The translations under genes were made by a program, and so were the position numbers. The notes under the pieces were generated by a model. It was not told the DNA's origin, did no database searches, and worked only from the letters and a program-made list of their open reading frames with translations. Below, piece by piece: positions 43,475 through 53,043 of a DNA stretch of 64,000 nucleotides; within the stretch, counting starts at the first letter, position 1, and each line of letters starts with the position of its first letter. Origin of the DNA: Sulfuricurvum sp. (lineage in GTDB: Bacteria > Campylobacterota > Campylobacteria > Campylobacterales > Sulfurimonadaceae); the NCBI GenBank assembly GCA_030692765.1, contig JAUYUB010000008.1:30228-94227 (forward strand), written 5' to 3'.

Positions 43475-43966
43475 CTATCTTGATGTATCGAATTTTTCTG
43501 CAATTGACCGAGCTTTGTCTGCCATGGATGTGTCTCCTGCCTTTTCGTAAATAATGGAGGCTTTTAAGAGGTAGTCCGGATCATGAATAGTATCTATGTC
43601 CAGTATCTCAAAGGCTTCTTTAAATGCGTTTTCATTGGCATAGCATTCGGCAATCTCTATAGCATGTGCTTGTCTTGGGTGAGATTCTAGACTGTAGTAT
43701 AGCCCCATATTGAATATTTTATCGCGTGTTTCCTGTGCATGTAGATATTCGCTTTGCGCTTTGTTGCAGTCACCGTTTGCTAAGAATGTTTCAATTTTTT
43801 TTATTTGTAATTCATACTGTTCTTGAACTTCTTTAATTTTTCTACGATCTAATTCATTATAAACCAATATGGCTACTAAAATGACTAAACTTCCAATTCC
43901 AATAAAGGGTAGAAATGTCGCAGGTGGTTTTTTAGGTATATGGTTTTCTGGTTCATTATCATTCAT
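43475..43966 (-). CDS. Membrane-anchored protein with TPR-like region
   Basis: I take the ATG at 43966 (MNDNEPENHI), seven bases after GGAAAA; the first ATG is further upstream without a site. The 163-residue protein has one membrane segment (FLPFIGIGSLVILVAILVYN, about residues 20-38) and a soluble part with a coiled coil and two TPR-like helical hairpins ending in a CYANENAFKEAFEIL type unit. Orientation suggests the TPR part is periplasmic, which I cannot prove. Not recognised. Confidence 0.65.
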   Translation of the reverse strand: MNDNEPENHIPKKPPATFLPFIGIGSLVILVAILVYNELDRRKIKEVQEQYELQIKKIETFLANGDCNKAQSEYLHAQETRDKIFNMGLYYSLESHPRQAHAIEIAECYANENAFKEAFEILDIDTIHDPDYLLKASIIYEKAGDTSMADKARSIAEKFDTSR

Positions 43967-44039
43967 CATTTTTCCATGCATAGGTATGTTACTTCTCTCT
44001 TCTGTACTGCATTATAACTGCTAATTTGACAATTTATTC

Positions 44040-44045
44040 TATAAT
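44040..44045 (+). promoter_or_regulatory. Probable -10 box (TATAAT) for the 76-residue gene
   Basis: TATAAT followed by ACGCAT lies 27 bases before the ATG at 44073. Confidence 0.5.
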
Positions 44046-44072
44046 ACGCATAATTAGTAGGAGATAATACAA

Positions 44073-44303
44073 ATGACACATTTAAAAGAAAAGTTAGCCG
44101 ATTTTGGGTGCAGCAACGAGTTTATTGATATTGCAATGAGCTACATTCAGTTTTATAAACCTGATATGGATACTGAAGCATTTATTGAATTTGTTGAAGA
44201 AGAACATGCAAAAGTTGAAGAGGCAGAAGCATTGGCGGAACTTGAAGGGCAAGTATTAGATGCATCGGCTGTATTAGCTGAGTTTTCTGATGAAGAGGAA
44301 TAG
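44073..44303 (+). CDS. Hypothetical acidic protein, 76 residues
   Basis: Supported by AGTAGGAGATAAT before the ATG. The protein is very acidic (about one third Asp and Glu in the second half), helical, and ends in SDEEE. No recognised domain. It lies in front of the signalling cluster with its own probable promoter. Confidence 0.65.
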   Translation: MTHLKEKLADFGCSNEFIDIAMSYIQFYKPDMDTEAFIEFVEEEHAKVEEAEALAELEGQVLDASAVLAEFSDEEE

Positions 44304-44328
44304 ATAAATAACGGTATTAATTAGGTAT

Positions 44329-44334
44329 TATACT
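44329..44334 (+). promoter_or_regulatory. Possible -10 box (TATACT) for the signalling cluster
   Basis: TATACT lies 41 bases before the start codon at 44376. It would drive the run of genes to 54581, in which no gap exceeds six bases. Confidence 0.4.
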
Positions 44335-44375
44335 AAATAGCAATGAATTAGAATAAAGTAATCCAGGAGTGGTTA

Positions 44376-45419
44376 ATGAGTAATGAATTGAGATTGATGA
44401 TTGTGGACGATGAACCGATCAACGTTATGCTGCTCGAAGAGATTGCCAAAGATATGGGGCATAATCCAATCTCTTTTTATGTTCCCAAAGAAGCGCTTGA
44501 ATGGGCGAAAGCAAATACAGTCGATTTGATTCTGGTTGATTTTAATATGCCTGTAATGAACGGATTGGATTTATTAAAAGAAATTCGGGGTTATCATCCT
44601 GATATTATGAGTATCATGATTACCGCGAATGTGGATAATGCTTTGAAACTTGAAGCGTTAGAGTTAGGGGTCAATGATTTTTTGACAAAGCCCATTTCAA
44701 CTGCTGAGTTTCAGCTTAGACTTCGAAATATGATTGCAATACAAAATGCCCTCAAGACTCAAAAAGAGTTTTCAAAACAGCTCACCATCGAAGTAGAAAA
44801 AGCAACCAAAGAGTTGAGCAAAAGCCAATTTGAAGCGCTGGATGTCCTCTCACGTACTGCTGAATATAAAGATCCTGAAACGGGAAGCCATATCGCCCGC
44901 GTTTCACACTACTCAAAAATGCTGGCGCAAGCGTATGGATTGGATGCCCATGAGCAAGAGATTCTCTTTTATGCAGCTCCACTGCATGACATTGGCAAAG
45001 TAGGGATTGAAGATGCTGTATTGCTCAAGCCCGGAAAACTCACTGATGAAGAGTTTGATCGAATGAAATTGCACAGTGAAATTGGCTACAATATTCTTAA
45101 AAACAGTACAAATCCGTATTTGATGGCAGGAGCAATAGTTGCCGAATCACACCATGAAAAATACAATGGCAAAGGATACCCACGAGGCCTTAGATCGGAT
45201 GCAATACATGTGTATGCACGTATTGTTGCCATCGCAGATGTTTTTGATGCCTTGACCTCGATTCGTCCATATAAAAGAGCGTGGAGTTTTGAAGAGGCGA
45301 TTGAGTTGATTGTAAAAGAAAAAGGGGAACATTTTGATCCTCATCTTGCGGATCTTTTTATTGCAAATATTGATCGGGTACGTGAAATTTATGAGCAATT
45401 TGCAGGGATGGATGACTGA
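44376..45419 (+). CDS. Response regulator with HD-GYP domain (c-di-GMP phosphodiesterase, RpfG type)
   Basis: The 347 residues hold a receiver (1-120, phospho-acceptor Asp55 in VDFNMP, Lys105), a coiled linker, and an HD-GYP domain (155-345) with HD at 204-205 (LHDIGK) and GYP at 267-269 (GKGYPRG). All metal ligands that I can check are present, so it probably degrades c-di-GMP in response to one of the kinases of this cluster. It shares one base with the FIST gene (TGATG). Confidence 0.93.
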   Translation: MSNELRLMIVDDEPINVMLLEEIAKDMGHNPISFYVPKEALEWAKANTVDLILVDFNMPVMNGLDLLKEIRGYHPDIMSIMITANVDNALKLEALELGVNDFLTKPISTAEFQLRLRNMIAIQNALKTQKEFSKQLTIEVEKATKELSKSQFEALDVLSRTAEYKDPETGSHIARVSHYSKMLAQAYGLDAHEQEILFYAAPLHDIGKVGIEDAVLLKPGKLTDEEFDRMKLHSEIGYNILKNSTNPYLMAGAIVAESHHEKYNGKGYPRGLRSDAIHVYARIVAIADVFDALTSIRPYKRAWSFEEAIELIVKEKGEHFDPHLADLFIANIDRVREIYEQFAGMDD

Positions 45420-46546
45420 TGCAAATACAAGAACTCATTTGGAATAATCAAGAGTGGATAGCCAAAGGAGAGCTTGTTGAGCCTGCCTCGGTACAGTTAA
45501 TTCTTCTTTTTGGGGATGTTGCGGCACTTGAAGACACAGAACATTTTAATTATTTGCACTCACGCTATCCTGCAGCCCATATTGTAGGATCGTCTACAGC
45601 TGGGACGATTGCATCGGGTGCGGTGTGCGAATACCCTTTGGTAGCAACACTCGTTGCGTTGGAGCGTGGATGGGTTGAAGTCGCCAGTGCTGATGATTTG
45701 GAGAATGAAACCTTAGAGCAGCGGTCGCGCGAACTCATTGAACAGCTTCCCCAAGAGAACCTCCGCCATGTCTTTGTATTGATGGAAGGGATGAAGCTTA
45801 ACGGCTCATTGTTGGCAAAAGGGGTAAACAGTACCTCTAGCAATGTAACGATTACCGGAGGTTTGGCAGGAGATCAGTTTTTATTTGAGCGAACGCTGGT
45901 CATGTGCGATGGTGCTGCGCAAGAGTTCAAGGCAGTAGCGGTAGGATTTTATGGAGATTCGCTGAATGTCAGTATCGGATGCGAAACAGGTTGGGATGAG
46001 TTTGGAGCTGAGAGGATTGTTACGCGCTCTTTGGGAAATGTCGTTTATGAGATAGACAACAAGCCGGCACTCAAACTGTATGAAGATTATCTGGGAGAAT
46101 TTATCAAAGATCTCCCCAACAGCGGACTGCAGTTTCCACTCAATGTCAAGGCGCATAATGGGGACAAAGAGGTTGTGCGGGTCATGATGGGGATCAATGA
46201 GGATAAATCACTCTTTTACGCGGGGGATATTCCTCAAGGATCAACCGTTAGACTGATGAAAACCAATATTAATAATTTGATTGCAGGTGCAGATATAGTT
46301 GGCGGATTGATTGCGAAACATAACGATAAACCTGCATTGGGGTTGACGGTGAGCTGCAGCGGAAGACGGTCCGTATTAAAGCAGCTGGTGGATGAGGAAC
46401 TCGTAGCAATTCAGGAGAGACTTGGGAACAATGTTCATTTGTGCGGATTTTATTCTTTTGGTGAATTGGCTCCGTTTTCGGACAATTTACAAGATTGCAA
46501 ACTGCACAATCAAACAATGACTCTTACGGTTATTTACGAGGACTGA
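45419..46546 (+). CDS. FIST-domain sensory protein
   Basis: The 375 residues have FIST-N (about 25-200, with IVGSSTAGTIASG and ITGGLAGDQFLFE) and FIST-C (about 210-355, ending in CGFYSFGELAPF). FIST proteins are predicted intracellular sensors for small ligands, perhaps amino acids, and usually sit with signalling genes. No output domain, so the signal is probably passed to the histidine kinase gene that follows one base later. Confidence 0.9.
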   Translation: MQIQELIWNNQEWIAKGELVEPASVQLILLFGDVAALEDTEHFNYLHSRYPAAHIVGSSTAGTIASGAVCEYPLVATLVALERGWVEVASADDLENETLEQRSRELIEQLPQENLRHVFVLMEGMKLNGSLLAKGVNSTSSNVTITGGLAGDQFLFERTLVMCDGAAQEFKAVAVGFYGDSLNVSIGCETGWDEFGAERIVTRSLGNVVYEIDNKPALKLYEDYLGEFIKDLPNSGLQFPLNVKAHNGDKEVVRVMMGINEDKSLFYAGDIPQGSTVRLMKTNINNLIAGADIVGGLIAKHNDKPALGLTVSCSGRRSVLKQLVDEELVAIQERLGNNVHLCGFYSFGELAPFSDNLQDCKLHNQTMTLTVIYED

Positions 46547-46547
46547 G

Positions 46548-47864
46548 ATGCATAAGGTTCTCGAAATACAGCTCAAAAAATCATTTGGACCGCAGTGGCA
46601 AAGTGCAGTCGAATCTCCTGAAATGAATAAGCTGTTGGCATTGATCGATCAATCGTATGCCCAATACGATAAAGACTATCAGCTACTGGAGCATATACTT
46701 GAAGTGAATTCGACTGAGCTTACCCAGGCTAATAAAAATATTTTAAAAAAACATGAGCTGCTGCACAGCGTTACCGAATCGATTGATGACCTCATTTTTT
46801 ATAAAGATTTGAATTTTAGATACATTGGGTGTAACAGCAGTTTCTCAAACTTTTTCGGATTTTCGGTTGAAACAATTATCGGCAAAGAGGATTCTGAGCT
46901 GTATGAGTCCCAATACGCATCGCTGTTTCGAGAGATGGATCAGATGATGTTAAAGGAAATGAAAGCGCGTACCAACAATGAGTGGGTTAAAAATGTCAAG
47001 GGCGAAGATGTGTATCTTCTTACCACAAAAGCGCCCTTGATAAATTCTAACGGGGAGTTGTTCGGGTTAGTAGGTATTTCACGAGATATTACCAAAGAGT
47101 TTTATCTTGAGGAAGAGGTTAAGTCACAGCAGGCGATGCTCATTGAACAAAACCGTCTTGCCGCATTGGGTGAAATGATTGGAAATATTGCACACCAGTG
47201 GCGTCAACCGCTTAATACATTGGGCTTGATTGTCCAAGATCTCCAAGAAGCATACCATTTTAGTGAAGTCAACGAAGACTATATTGATAACACTTCATCT
47301 AAAGCGATGGAACAGATTAACTACATGTCCCAAACAATTGATGATTTTAGAAATTTTTTCAGTCCGAATAAAGATAAAAAGCTTTTCTACATCAGCAAAA
47401 GCATATCGGATGCCATCGAAATGTTACTTCCTGATATGAATAAATACGAAATTATGTGTCAAACGACAGTTGATGAGAAGTTAACTGTTTATGGGTTAAG
47501 AAATGAGTTCACTCAAGTGTTGCTTAATTTAATCAAGAATGCGCAGGATGCGCTGTTGGAAAATCATGCTAAAAATCGTCGCATTCACATTACAGTAAAA
47601 AACGATGATAATAAAGTTGAGATATCGATTGCAGACAATGCAGGGGGCATTCCAGAAACAATCATTGACCGGATTTTTGAACCTTACTATACAACCAGAG
47701 AAGAGGGAAAAGGGACAGGACTTGGGCTGTACATGTCAAAAATGATTATCGAAGAGCACATGGGTGGGTCGTTAAGTGTCCAAAATAGCAAAGAGGGGGC
47801 AATTTTTACCATTCTTTTAAATGCAACTTCGCCTGATAATAAGGAAGTAAATCATGGCGTATAA
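46548..47864 (+). CDS. PAS-domain histidine kinase
   Basis: The 438-residue kinase is soluble: N-terminal helical region (1-70), one PAS domain (about 72-190), then the H-box IGNIAHQWRQPLN with His216, and a HATPase domain with NLIKNAQDAL, DNAGGIPE and GTGLGLYMSK. It starts one base after the FIST gene, and ends 11 bases inside the next kinase gene. The FIST protein is the obvious upstream partner. Confidence 0.92.
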   Translation: MHKVLEIQLKKSFGPQWQSAVESPEMNKLLALIDQSYAQYDKDYQLLEHILEVNSTELTQANKNILKKHELLHSVTESIDDLIFYKDLNFRYIGCNSSFSNFFGFSVETIIGKEDSELYESQYASLFREMDQMMLKEMKARTNNEWVKNVKGEDVYLLTTKAPLINSNGELFGLVGISRDITKEFYLEEEVKSQQAMLIEQNRLAALGEMIGNIAHQWRQPLNTLGLIVQDLQEAYHFSEVNEDYIDNTSSKAMEQINYMSQTIDDFRNFFSPNKDKKLFYISKSISDAIEMLLPDMNKYEIMCQTTVDEKLTVYGLRNEFTQVLLNLIKNAQDALLENHAKNRRIHITVKNDDNKVEISIADNAGGIPETIIDRIFEPYYTTREEGKGTGLGLYMSKMIIEEHMGGSLSVQNSKEGAIFTILLNATSPDNKEVNHGV

Positions 47865-49785
47865 TATATTGATTGTTGAGGATTCAAAACTCATCAATGA
47901 CAATCTGAAAAAAAGCCTTGAATCAGACGGTCATTATGTAGAGCAGGCTTTTGATTTTGAAACGGCGGTTGGGTTAATAAAATCAAATCGTTTCGAGTAT
48001 ATACTGTTGGACCTGATCCTCCCTGATGGGGAGGGAGAGATGCTGCTTCCTTATGCCAAGCGCGCTGATACGAGAGTCATTGTTATGACAACGGATCGAG
48101 ACTCGTTTCGCCGTGATCGTATTTTCGGATTTGGAATTGTTGATTACATGATAAAAGACCGCTATTTTGATGATCTCATCGACGGCATTCGAAAAATGAT
48201 TCGACAAGTTGAGATCAACAGCACTTTTACTCTGTTGGTGGTGGATGATTCTGCCTTCATCCGAAATCATCTGGAACTGCTTCTTAGCGGTAGAGGTTTT
48301 TTGGTTTTAACGGCAATTGATGGTAAAGAAGGATATGAAAAGCTGTTGAAATATCCTATCGACGGATTGATTGCCGATTTGGAAATGCCAATTATGGATG
48401 GGTTTGAGCTAATGGCTAAAATCCGCCGAAAAAAAGAGACTAAAAATTTGCCGGTGATGATCCTAACGGGCAGTAATGACAGTAATAAGATCGCAAAAGT
48501 TATTAAACATGATGTCAAAGACCTCATTCGCAAACCCTATATTACCGAAGAGGTGCTCCTCAAAATCGATAATATGATGAATGAAGTGCAGCAACGAAGA
48601 TCTATAGGAGAGGAGCGTCGTAAATTTGATTTGTATCATAATGCGATTGTTAACTCAACGTTGTACATGAAATTTTCTCCCGATCTACAAGCAATCTACA
48701 TCAACGAACGTTTTTCAGAGTTACTTTTTGGAAGAACAGCCAAAGCGTTTGAATCCATTTCACTCAAAGAATTTGTTAAAAATCCCACCTTGGATTTGTT
48801 TCGATCATTGCAAAAACTCTCTCCCCAAAATCCGCCGGTTTATTATGTTTTTATGTTTAATAAATTTGACGGTATGCCATGCTATGTTTCTGCTACGGTA
48901 TCGGGAATTTTTGATGCAGAGGGCAAAATGACGGAGATGGTATTTATCGGACACGATATCACACAGCTGCAACAACATGAACTCTATTTGCAAGAGCAGG
49001 TTGAAAAACAGATGCAAATCAATTTTGAACAACAGCAGCTGATGTTTAATCAGTCTAAAATGGCGGCGATGGGAGAGATGATCGGCAACATAGCCCACCA
49101 ATGGCGACAGCCCCTCAATGCGCTGGGTCTTATGATACAAGGGATCGAAGATGCTCATTTGCATGGGGAACTGGATGAACCGTATTTGCATGACATGACG
49201 GTAAAATCGATGACTAAAATCGAATTTATGTCCCAAACGATTGATGATTTTAGAAACTTCTTTCAGCCTAATAAAGCTAAAGAACCATTTGATATGGCCG
49301 TTGCCATTCATAAAACAATCGATATCATCGGTAAAACGTTGGAAAACCATCATATTCGTTTGGTATTGGAGGGGGTTGAAGAGGGTAAATATATGATTGA
49401 CGGATACCGTAATGAACTTCAGCAGGTTATTCTCAATCTTTTGAACAATGCCAAAGATGCCCTCTGCTCAAATGAGGGGAAGGGAATGGATGTTGATCAG
49501 TGGATCCGTATTTCGATTGAGGAGAAAAAGAAAATGTGTATTTTGAGCATTGAAGACAATGGCGGCGGTATCCCAGAATCGATCATAGAGCGGATATTTG
49601 AACCATACTATACGACTAAACAAGAGGGAAAAGGAACGGGGGTAGGTCTGTATATGTCCAAAATGATTATTGAACAAAACATGGGAGGCAGGCTCGAAGT
49701 CTCTAATCATGCTCAAGGTGCGTGTTTTAGCATTTATTTACCACCTTTAGAAACGAAACTGGTAATGGAAAATAAGAATGGTTGA
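47854..49785 (+). CDS. Hybrid histidine kinase with two N-terminal receivers
   Basis: The 643-residue protein is soluble. Domains in order: receiver 1 (3-118, Asp53 in LLDLILP), receiver 2 (125-243, Asp175 in IADLEMP, Lys-Pro at 227-228), a PAS-like domain (about 258-375), coiled coil, the H-box with His415 in NIAHQWRQPLN, and a HATPase domain with GNGVGLYMSK-like GTGVGLYMSK. Receiver 1 has MIKDRYF instead of Lys-Pro after strand 5. A kinase that carries two receivers before the catalytic part can integrate signals from other kinases. Overlaps both neighbours by 11 and 8 bases. Confidence 0.9.
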   Translation: MAYNILIVEDSKLINDNLKKSLESDGHYVEQAFDFETAVGLIKSNRFEYILLDLILPDGEGEMLLPYAKRADTRVIVMTTDRDSFRRDRIFGFGIVDYMIKDRYFDDLIDGIRKMIRQVEINSTFTLLVVDDSAFIRNHLELLLSGRGFLVLTAIDGKEGYEKLLKYPIDGLIADLEMPIMDGFELMAKIRRKKETKNLPVMILTGSNDSNKIAKVIKHDVKDLIRKPYITEEVLLKIDNMMNEVQQRRSIGEERRKFDLYHNAIVNSTLYMKFSPDLQAIYINERFSELLFGRTAKAFESISLKEFVKNPTLDLFRSLQKLSPQNPPVYYVFMFNKFDGMPCYVSATVSGIFDAEGKMTEMVFIGHDITQLQQHELYLQEQVEKQMQINFEQQQLMFNQSKMAAMGEMIGNIAHQWRQPLNALGLMIQGIEDAHLHGELDEPYLHDMTVKSMTKIEFMSQTIDDFRNFFQPNKAKEPFDMAVAIHKTIDIIGKTLENHHIRLVLEGVEEGKYMIDGYRNELQQVILNLLNNAKDALCSNEGKGMDVDQWIRISIEEKKKMCILSIEDNGGGIPESIIERIFEPYYTTKQEGKGTGVGLYMSKMIIEQNMGGRLEVSNHAQGACFSIYLPPLETKLVMENKNG

Positions 49786-52090
49786 GAGAAAAAAATTTCC
49801 GATTTCCGTGTTGATTGTTGATGATGAACCTTCCATTGTCGAGCAGTTGGCTTTGATTTTAGGGCGTCGTGTAGAGGTTTTTTATACTGCATTTAATGGA
49901 AAGGAAGGGTTTGAGTGCTATGAGCGCGAACATCCAGATCTCATAATCAGTGATATTGATATGCCTGTCATGAACGGTATTGAGTTTTTGAAACTGGTAC
50001 GTGCCGATAATCGTACTATTCCGTTTATTTTATCAACAGGGCTTAAAAGTTTAGACATTCTTATCGAAGCGATCGAGCAGGGGATTACCGCATTTTTACC
50101 AAAACCGCTGCAAATACATGCGATGATCTCGAAGCTCGAAGAGGTAGCGAAGCTAAAAGAGTTAGAGCTGGAAGCAAAAAACAGTACTCTTTTGCTCGAT
50201 CAGTATAAAAAAGTCGTGGACGATTCAATCATCGTTTCAAAAGCAGATCCAAAAGGGATCATTACCTATGTCAACGATATATTTTGCACTATCAGCGGAT
50301 ACAATCGAGATGAGCTCATCGGCCAACCTCATAATATTGTACGTGATCCTTCAATGCCATCTAGTGTATTTAAAGGGTTATGGGAAACCATTCAAGCAAA
50401 AAAAGTCTGGCATGGTATTATCCATAATCGTGCCAAAGACGGAAGTCGCTATACGGTAAAAAGTACTATTTCCGCTATTTTAGATGCTGAGGGAAACATT
50501 ACAGAATACATGGCATTACGTGAAGACGTTACTGAACTTCTAAGGGCACAAGAGGAAGCAAAGTTGTCTGCCAAAATAAAAGGGGAATTTTTGGCCAATA
50601 TGAGCCATGAAATTCGTACTCCGATGAACGGTATATTGGGATTTACCGATTTGTTGGCACGAAGCAATCTCAATGAACAGCAAACGCGTTATCTTGAGGT
50701 TATCGGCAGTAGTACAAAATCATTGCTTGGCATTGTTAATGATATTCTAGACTTTTCAAAAATAGAAAGCGGAAAACTGGAACTTGATTATACCAGTATC
50801 AATCCATTTGTAGAATTTGTCAATATGTTACAGCTTTTTACCCCCATTGCTGCCAATAAACATATCAAGCTTGAAGTTTTGATAGACCCCTTGCTAAGCC
50901 CCAGTATTTCAATTGACGCGTTGCGTGTTCAGCAAGTAGTTTCCAATCTATTGAGCAATGCGATTAAGTTTACCCCTGAAAATGGGCAAGTTACTTTTTA
51001 CGTTAATTCTTTGGAGAAGGAGGGCGAGAATGAGCGTATCCGTATTGGAGTTAGAGATAGCGGTGTGGGTATCACGGCCTCGCAGCAAGCCAATATTTTC
51101 AAAGCATTCTCCCAAGCTGACAATTCAATAACGCGTCAATTTGGAGGTACCGGATTGGGACTTACCATCAGTTCAAATCTGGTATCGCTGATGGGAGGAA
51201 AACTCAATGTCCAAAGCAAAGAAGGGCAAGGCAGTGATTTTTATTTTGAAATCAATGTTAAAGTTTCTGATAGGGCAGTTGAGTCAATTGTTCTTACTAA
51301 AAAAGAATCTGCATTACAGCTAAGTGGGAAAGTTTTAGTAGCAGAAGACAACGATGTCAATCAACTGCTTGTCGAAGAGTATTTAAAACAATATGGGGTT
51401 GATTTTACCATCGTATCCAATGGTCAAGAAGCGATTGAGGCACTGAAAAATGATACTTATTCGTTGATTCTGATGGATATTAATATGCCTGTAATGGGAG
51501 GGATTGAAGCAACGGATATTATAAAGAATAAAGGAATTTTAACTCCCGTTATTGCGCTAACTGCCAATGCGGTATCCGGTGATCAGGAACGATTTATAGA
51601 GCATGGATTTGATGGTTACCTTGCTAAGCCGATTGTTATCGAAGAGCTTGAAAAAACGCTTGTAACGTTTCTGACATCTAAACCGCAACGCGAAGAAATA
51701 ATAGAGGAAGAGAAAAGAACAGAAATAGAAATACCTCCTCTGGCAATCATCAATATGGAACTTTTAAGAGAGGAACTGGACCTTCCGGATAAAATTCTCT
51801 ATAAATTGCTTACTTTGTTTTTAAACAGTTCGAATAACAATCTTTTAGAACTTAAAAAAGCCATTGATGAAAATGATTTTAACGTAATCGAAAACATTGC
51901 GCATAAAATCAAAGGAGCGGCCGGAAATATGCGTTTTTTCTCTATCGAAGAGCTTTCCGCAGAAATTGAGTTACTTGCACGATCCAAGAAAAATGTAGAC
52001 TACAAGCTCTTGTATTTTGATTTTGAAAAGTTGATGAATACCGTTCAAGAAGAAATTAAAACATTATTGACTACGGTTGAAGGAGAATAA
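49778..52090 (+). CDS. Hybrid histidine kinase: receiver-PAS-HisKA-HATPase-receiver-HPt
   Basis: The 770 residues carry a full phosphorelay: receiver (8-125, Asp59 in ISDIDMP), PAS (about 140-255), HisKA with His277 in MSHEIRTPMN, HATPase (about 380-495, GGTGLGLTIS), second receiver (515-635, Asp567 in LMDINMP), and an HPt domain (655-770, His709 in IAHKIKGAAGNMRF). The H-box differs from that of the three other kinases in the cluster, so it comes from a different kinase family. It overlaps the previous gene by eight bases. Confidence 0.93.
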   Translation: MVERKKFPISVLIVDDEPSIVEQLALILGRRVEVFYTAFNGKEGFECYEREHPDLIISDIDMPVMNGIEFLKLVRADNRTIPFILSTGLKSLDILIEAIEQGITAFLPKPLQIHAMISKLEEVAKLKELELEAKNSTLLLDQYKKVVDDSIIVSKADPKGIITYVNDIFCTISGYNRDELIGQPHNIVRDPSMPSSVFKGLWETIQAKKVWHGIIHNRAKDGSRYTVKSTISAILDAEGNITEYMALREDVTELLRAQEEAKLSAKIKGEFLANMSHEIRTPMNGILGFTDLLARSNLNEQQTRYLEVIGSSTKSLLGIVNDILDFSKIESGKLELDYTSINPFVEFVNMLQLFTPIAANKHIKLEVLIDPLLSPSISIDALRVQQVVSNLLSNAIKFTPENGQVTFYVNSLEKEGENERIRIGVRDSGVGITASQQANIFKAFSQADNSITRQFGGTGLGLTISSNLVSLMGGKLNVQSKEGQGSDFYFEINVKVSDRAVESIVLTKKESALQLSGKVLVAEDNDVNQLLVEEYLKQYGVDFTIVSNGQEAIEALKNDTYSLILMDINMPVMGGIEATDIIKNKGILTPVIALTANAVSGDQERFIEHGFDGYLAKPIVIEELEKTLVTFLTSKPQREEIIEEEKRTEIEIPPLAIINMELLREELDLPDKILYKLLTLFLNSSNNNLLELKKAIDENDFNVIENIAHKIKGAAGNMRFFSIEELSAEIELLARSKKNVDYKLLYFDFEKLMNTVQEEIKTLLTTVEGE

Positions 52091-52095
52091 TTGCT

Positions 52096-53043
52096 ATGAA
52101 GTTGGGCTTGATGATCTTGATGGGGGTTCTATTATTTACAGGGTGTTCTGCATTTAAAAAGCCTGAAGAATTGCGAGTGGGTATCCTGTCATGGCCTGGA
52201 TATGAGCCGTTGGCACTTGCAGATTCATTGAATTATTATGATGAGAAAATAAAAATTATTCGTTTTCCTTCGGTTATCGATGTTTTAGGTGCTATGCGTA
52301 ATGGAACTATCGATGTTGCAGCTCTAACGATAGATGAAAGTATGGTTTATGCACAAGAAAACCCTGAGATAAGAGCTTTTTTAATATGCGATATTTCAAA
52401 TGGAGGTGATGGTGTCGTTGCTAAGGAGGGGATTACGATTCCAGCACAGCTCAAAGGGAAACGTATAGCTGCTGAAGAATCGGCTTTGAGTTCTTATGTA
52501 CTAAACCGTTTTTTGAAAGCGTCCGGTCTTGGACTCTCCGATATTACGGTTGTGCCTGTTAATTATGACATTCAGCTTCAAACATTTTCTTCCGATCAAG
52601 CGGATGCTGTGATAACGTATAATCCGGTTAAAGACCAGCTAATCGCTCAAGGCGGAAAATTATTGTTTGACAGCAGCAAAATGCCCGGTGAAATTGTTGA
52701 TGTTTTAATAGCACGTGATTCTGTTCTGAAAGATAAAAAAGCATCGGTAATCTCACTGGTCAATGGCTGGTTTAAATCTTTGAAATACATGAGTAAAAAT
52801 GCAAAAGATGCCAACAAACGAATGGCTTCTTTTGAGGGTGTTTCTGAAGAACTGTTTGCCCGTTCATTGGAAGGAATTAAAATCCCAACTCGTGAGGAAT
52901 CGGTTCAAATGCTTACGAAAGGGAAGGGTTCTATTCATGAAACTTCTGTTCCATTGATTCAAAATATGCGTACTCAAGGATTGCTGAGAGAAGATTCCTC
53001 TTTTGAAAACTTGTTTACATCAGAATACATTGGAATGAAATAG
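52096..53043 (+). CDS. Substrate-binding lipoprotein (NMT1/SsuA-like) without transporter genes
   Basis: The 315 residues begin with a lipoprotein signal (lipobox LFTGC) and form a type-2 periplasmic-binding protein: LRVGILSWPGYEPLALADSL, an AMRNGTIDVAALTIDE segment, LKGKRIAAEESALSSYVLN, and DQADAVITYNPV. That is the NMT1/THI5/SsuA group that binds sulfonates, nitrate-like ions or pyrimidine precursors. No ABC permease or ATPase is nearby, and its stop codon overlaps the start of a membrane histidine kinase, so I infer a sensory role for it, not uptake. Confidence 0.85.
   Translation: MKLGLMILMGVLLFTGCSAFKKPEELRVGILSWPGYEPLALADSLNYYDEKIKIIRFPSVIDVLGAMRNGTIDVAALTIDESMVYAQENPEIRAFLICDISNGGDGVVAKEGITIPAQLKGKRIAAEESALSSYVLNRFLKASGLGLSDITVVPVNYDIQLQTFSSDQADAVITYNPVKDQLIAQGGKLLFDSSKMPGEIVDVLIARDSVLKDKKASVISLVNGWFKSLKYMSKNAKDANKRMASFEGVSEELFARSLEGIKIPTREESVQMLTKGKGSIHETSVPLIQNMRTQGLLREDSSFENLFTSEYIGMK

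Noticed and set aside
48805..49353. 182-codon open frame on the minus strand inside a kinase gene
   Set aside because: Antisense to the PAS and HisKA part of a clear kinase gene; product looks random in composition.
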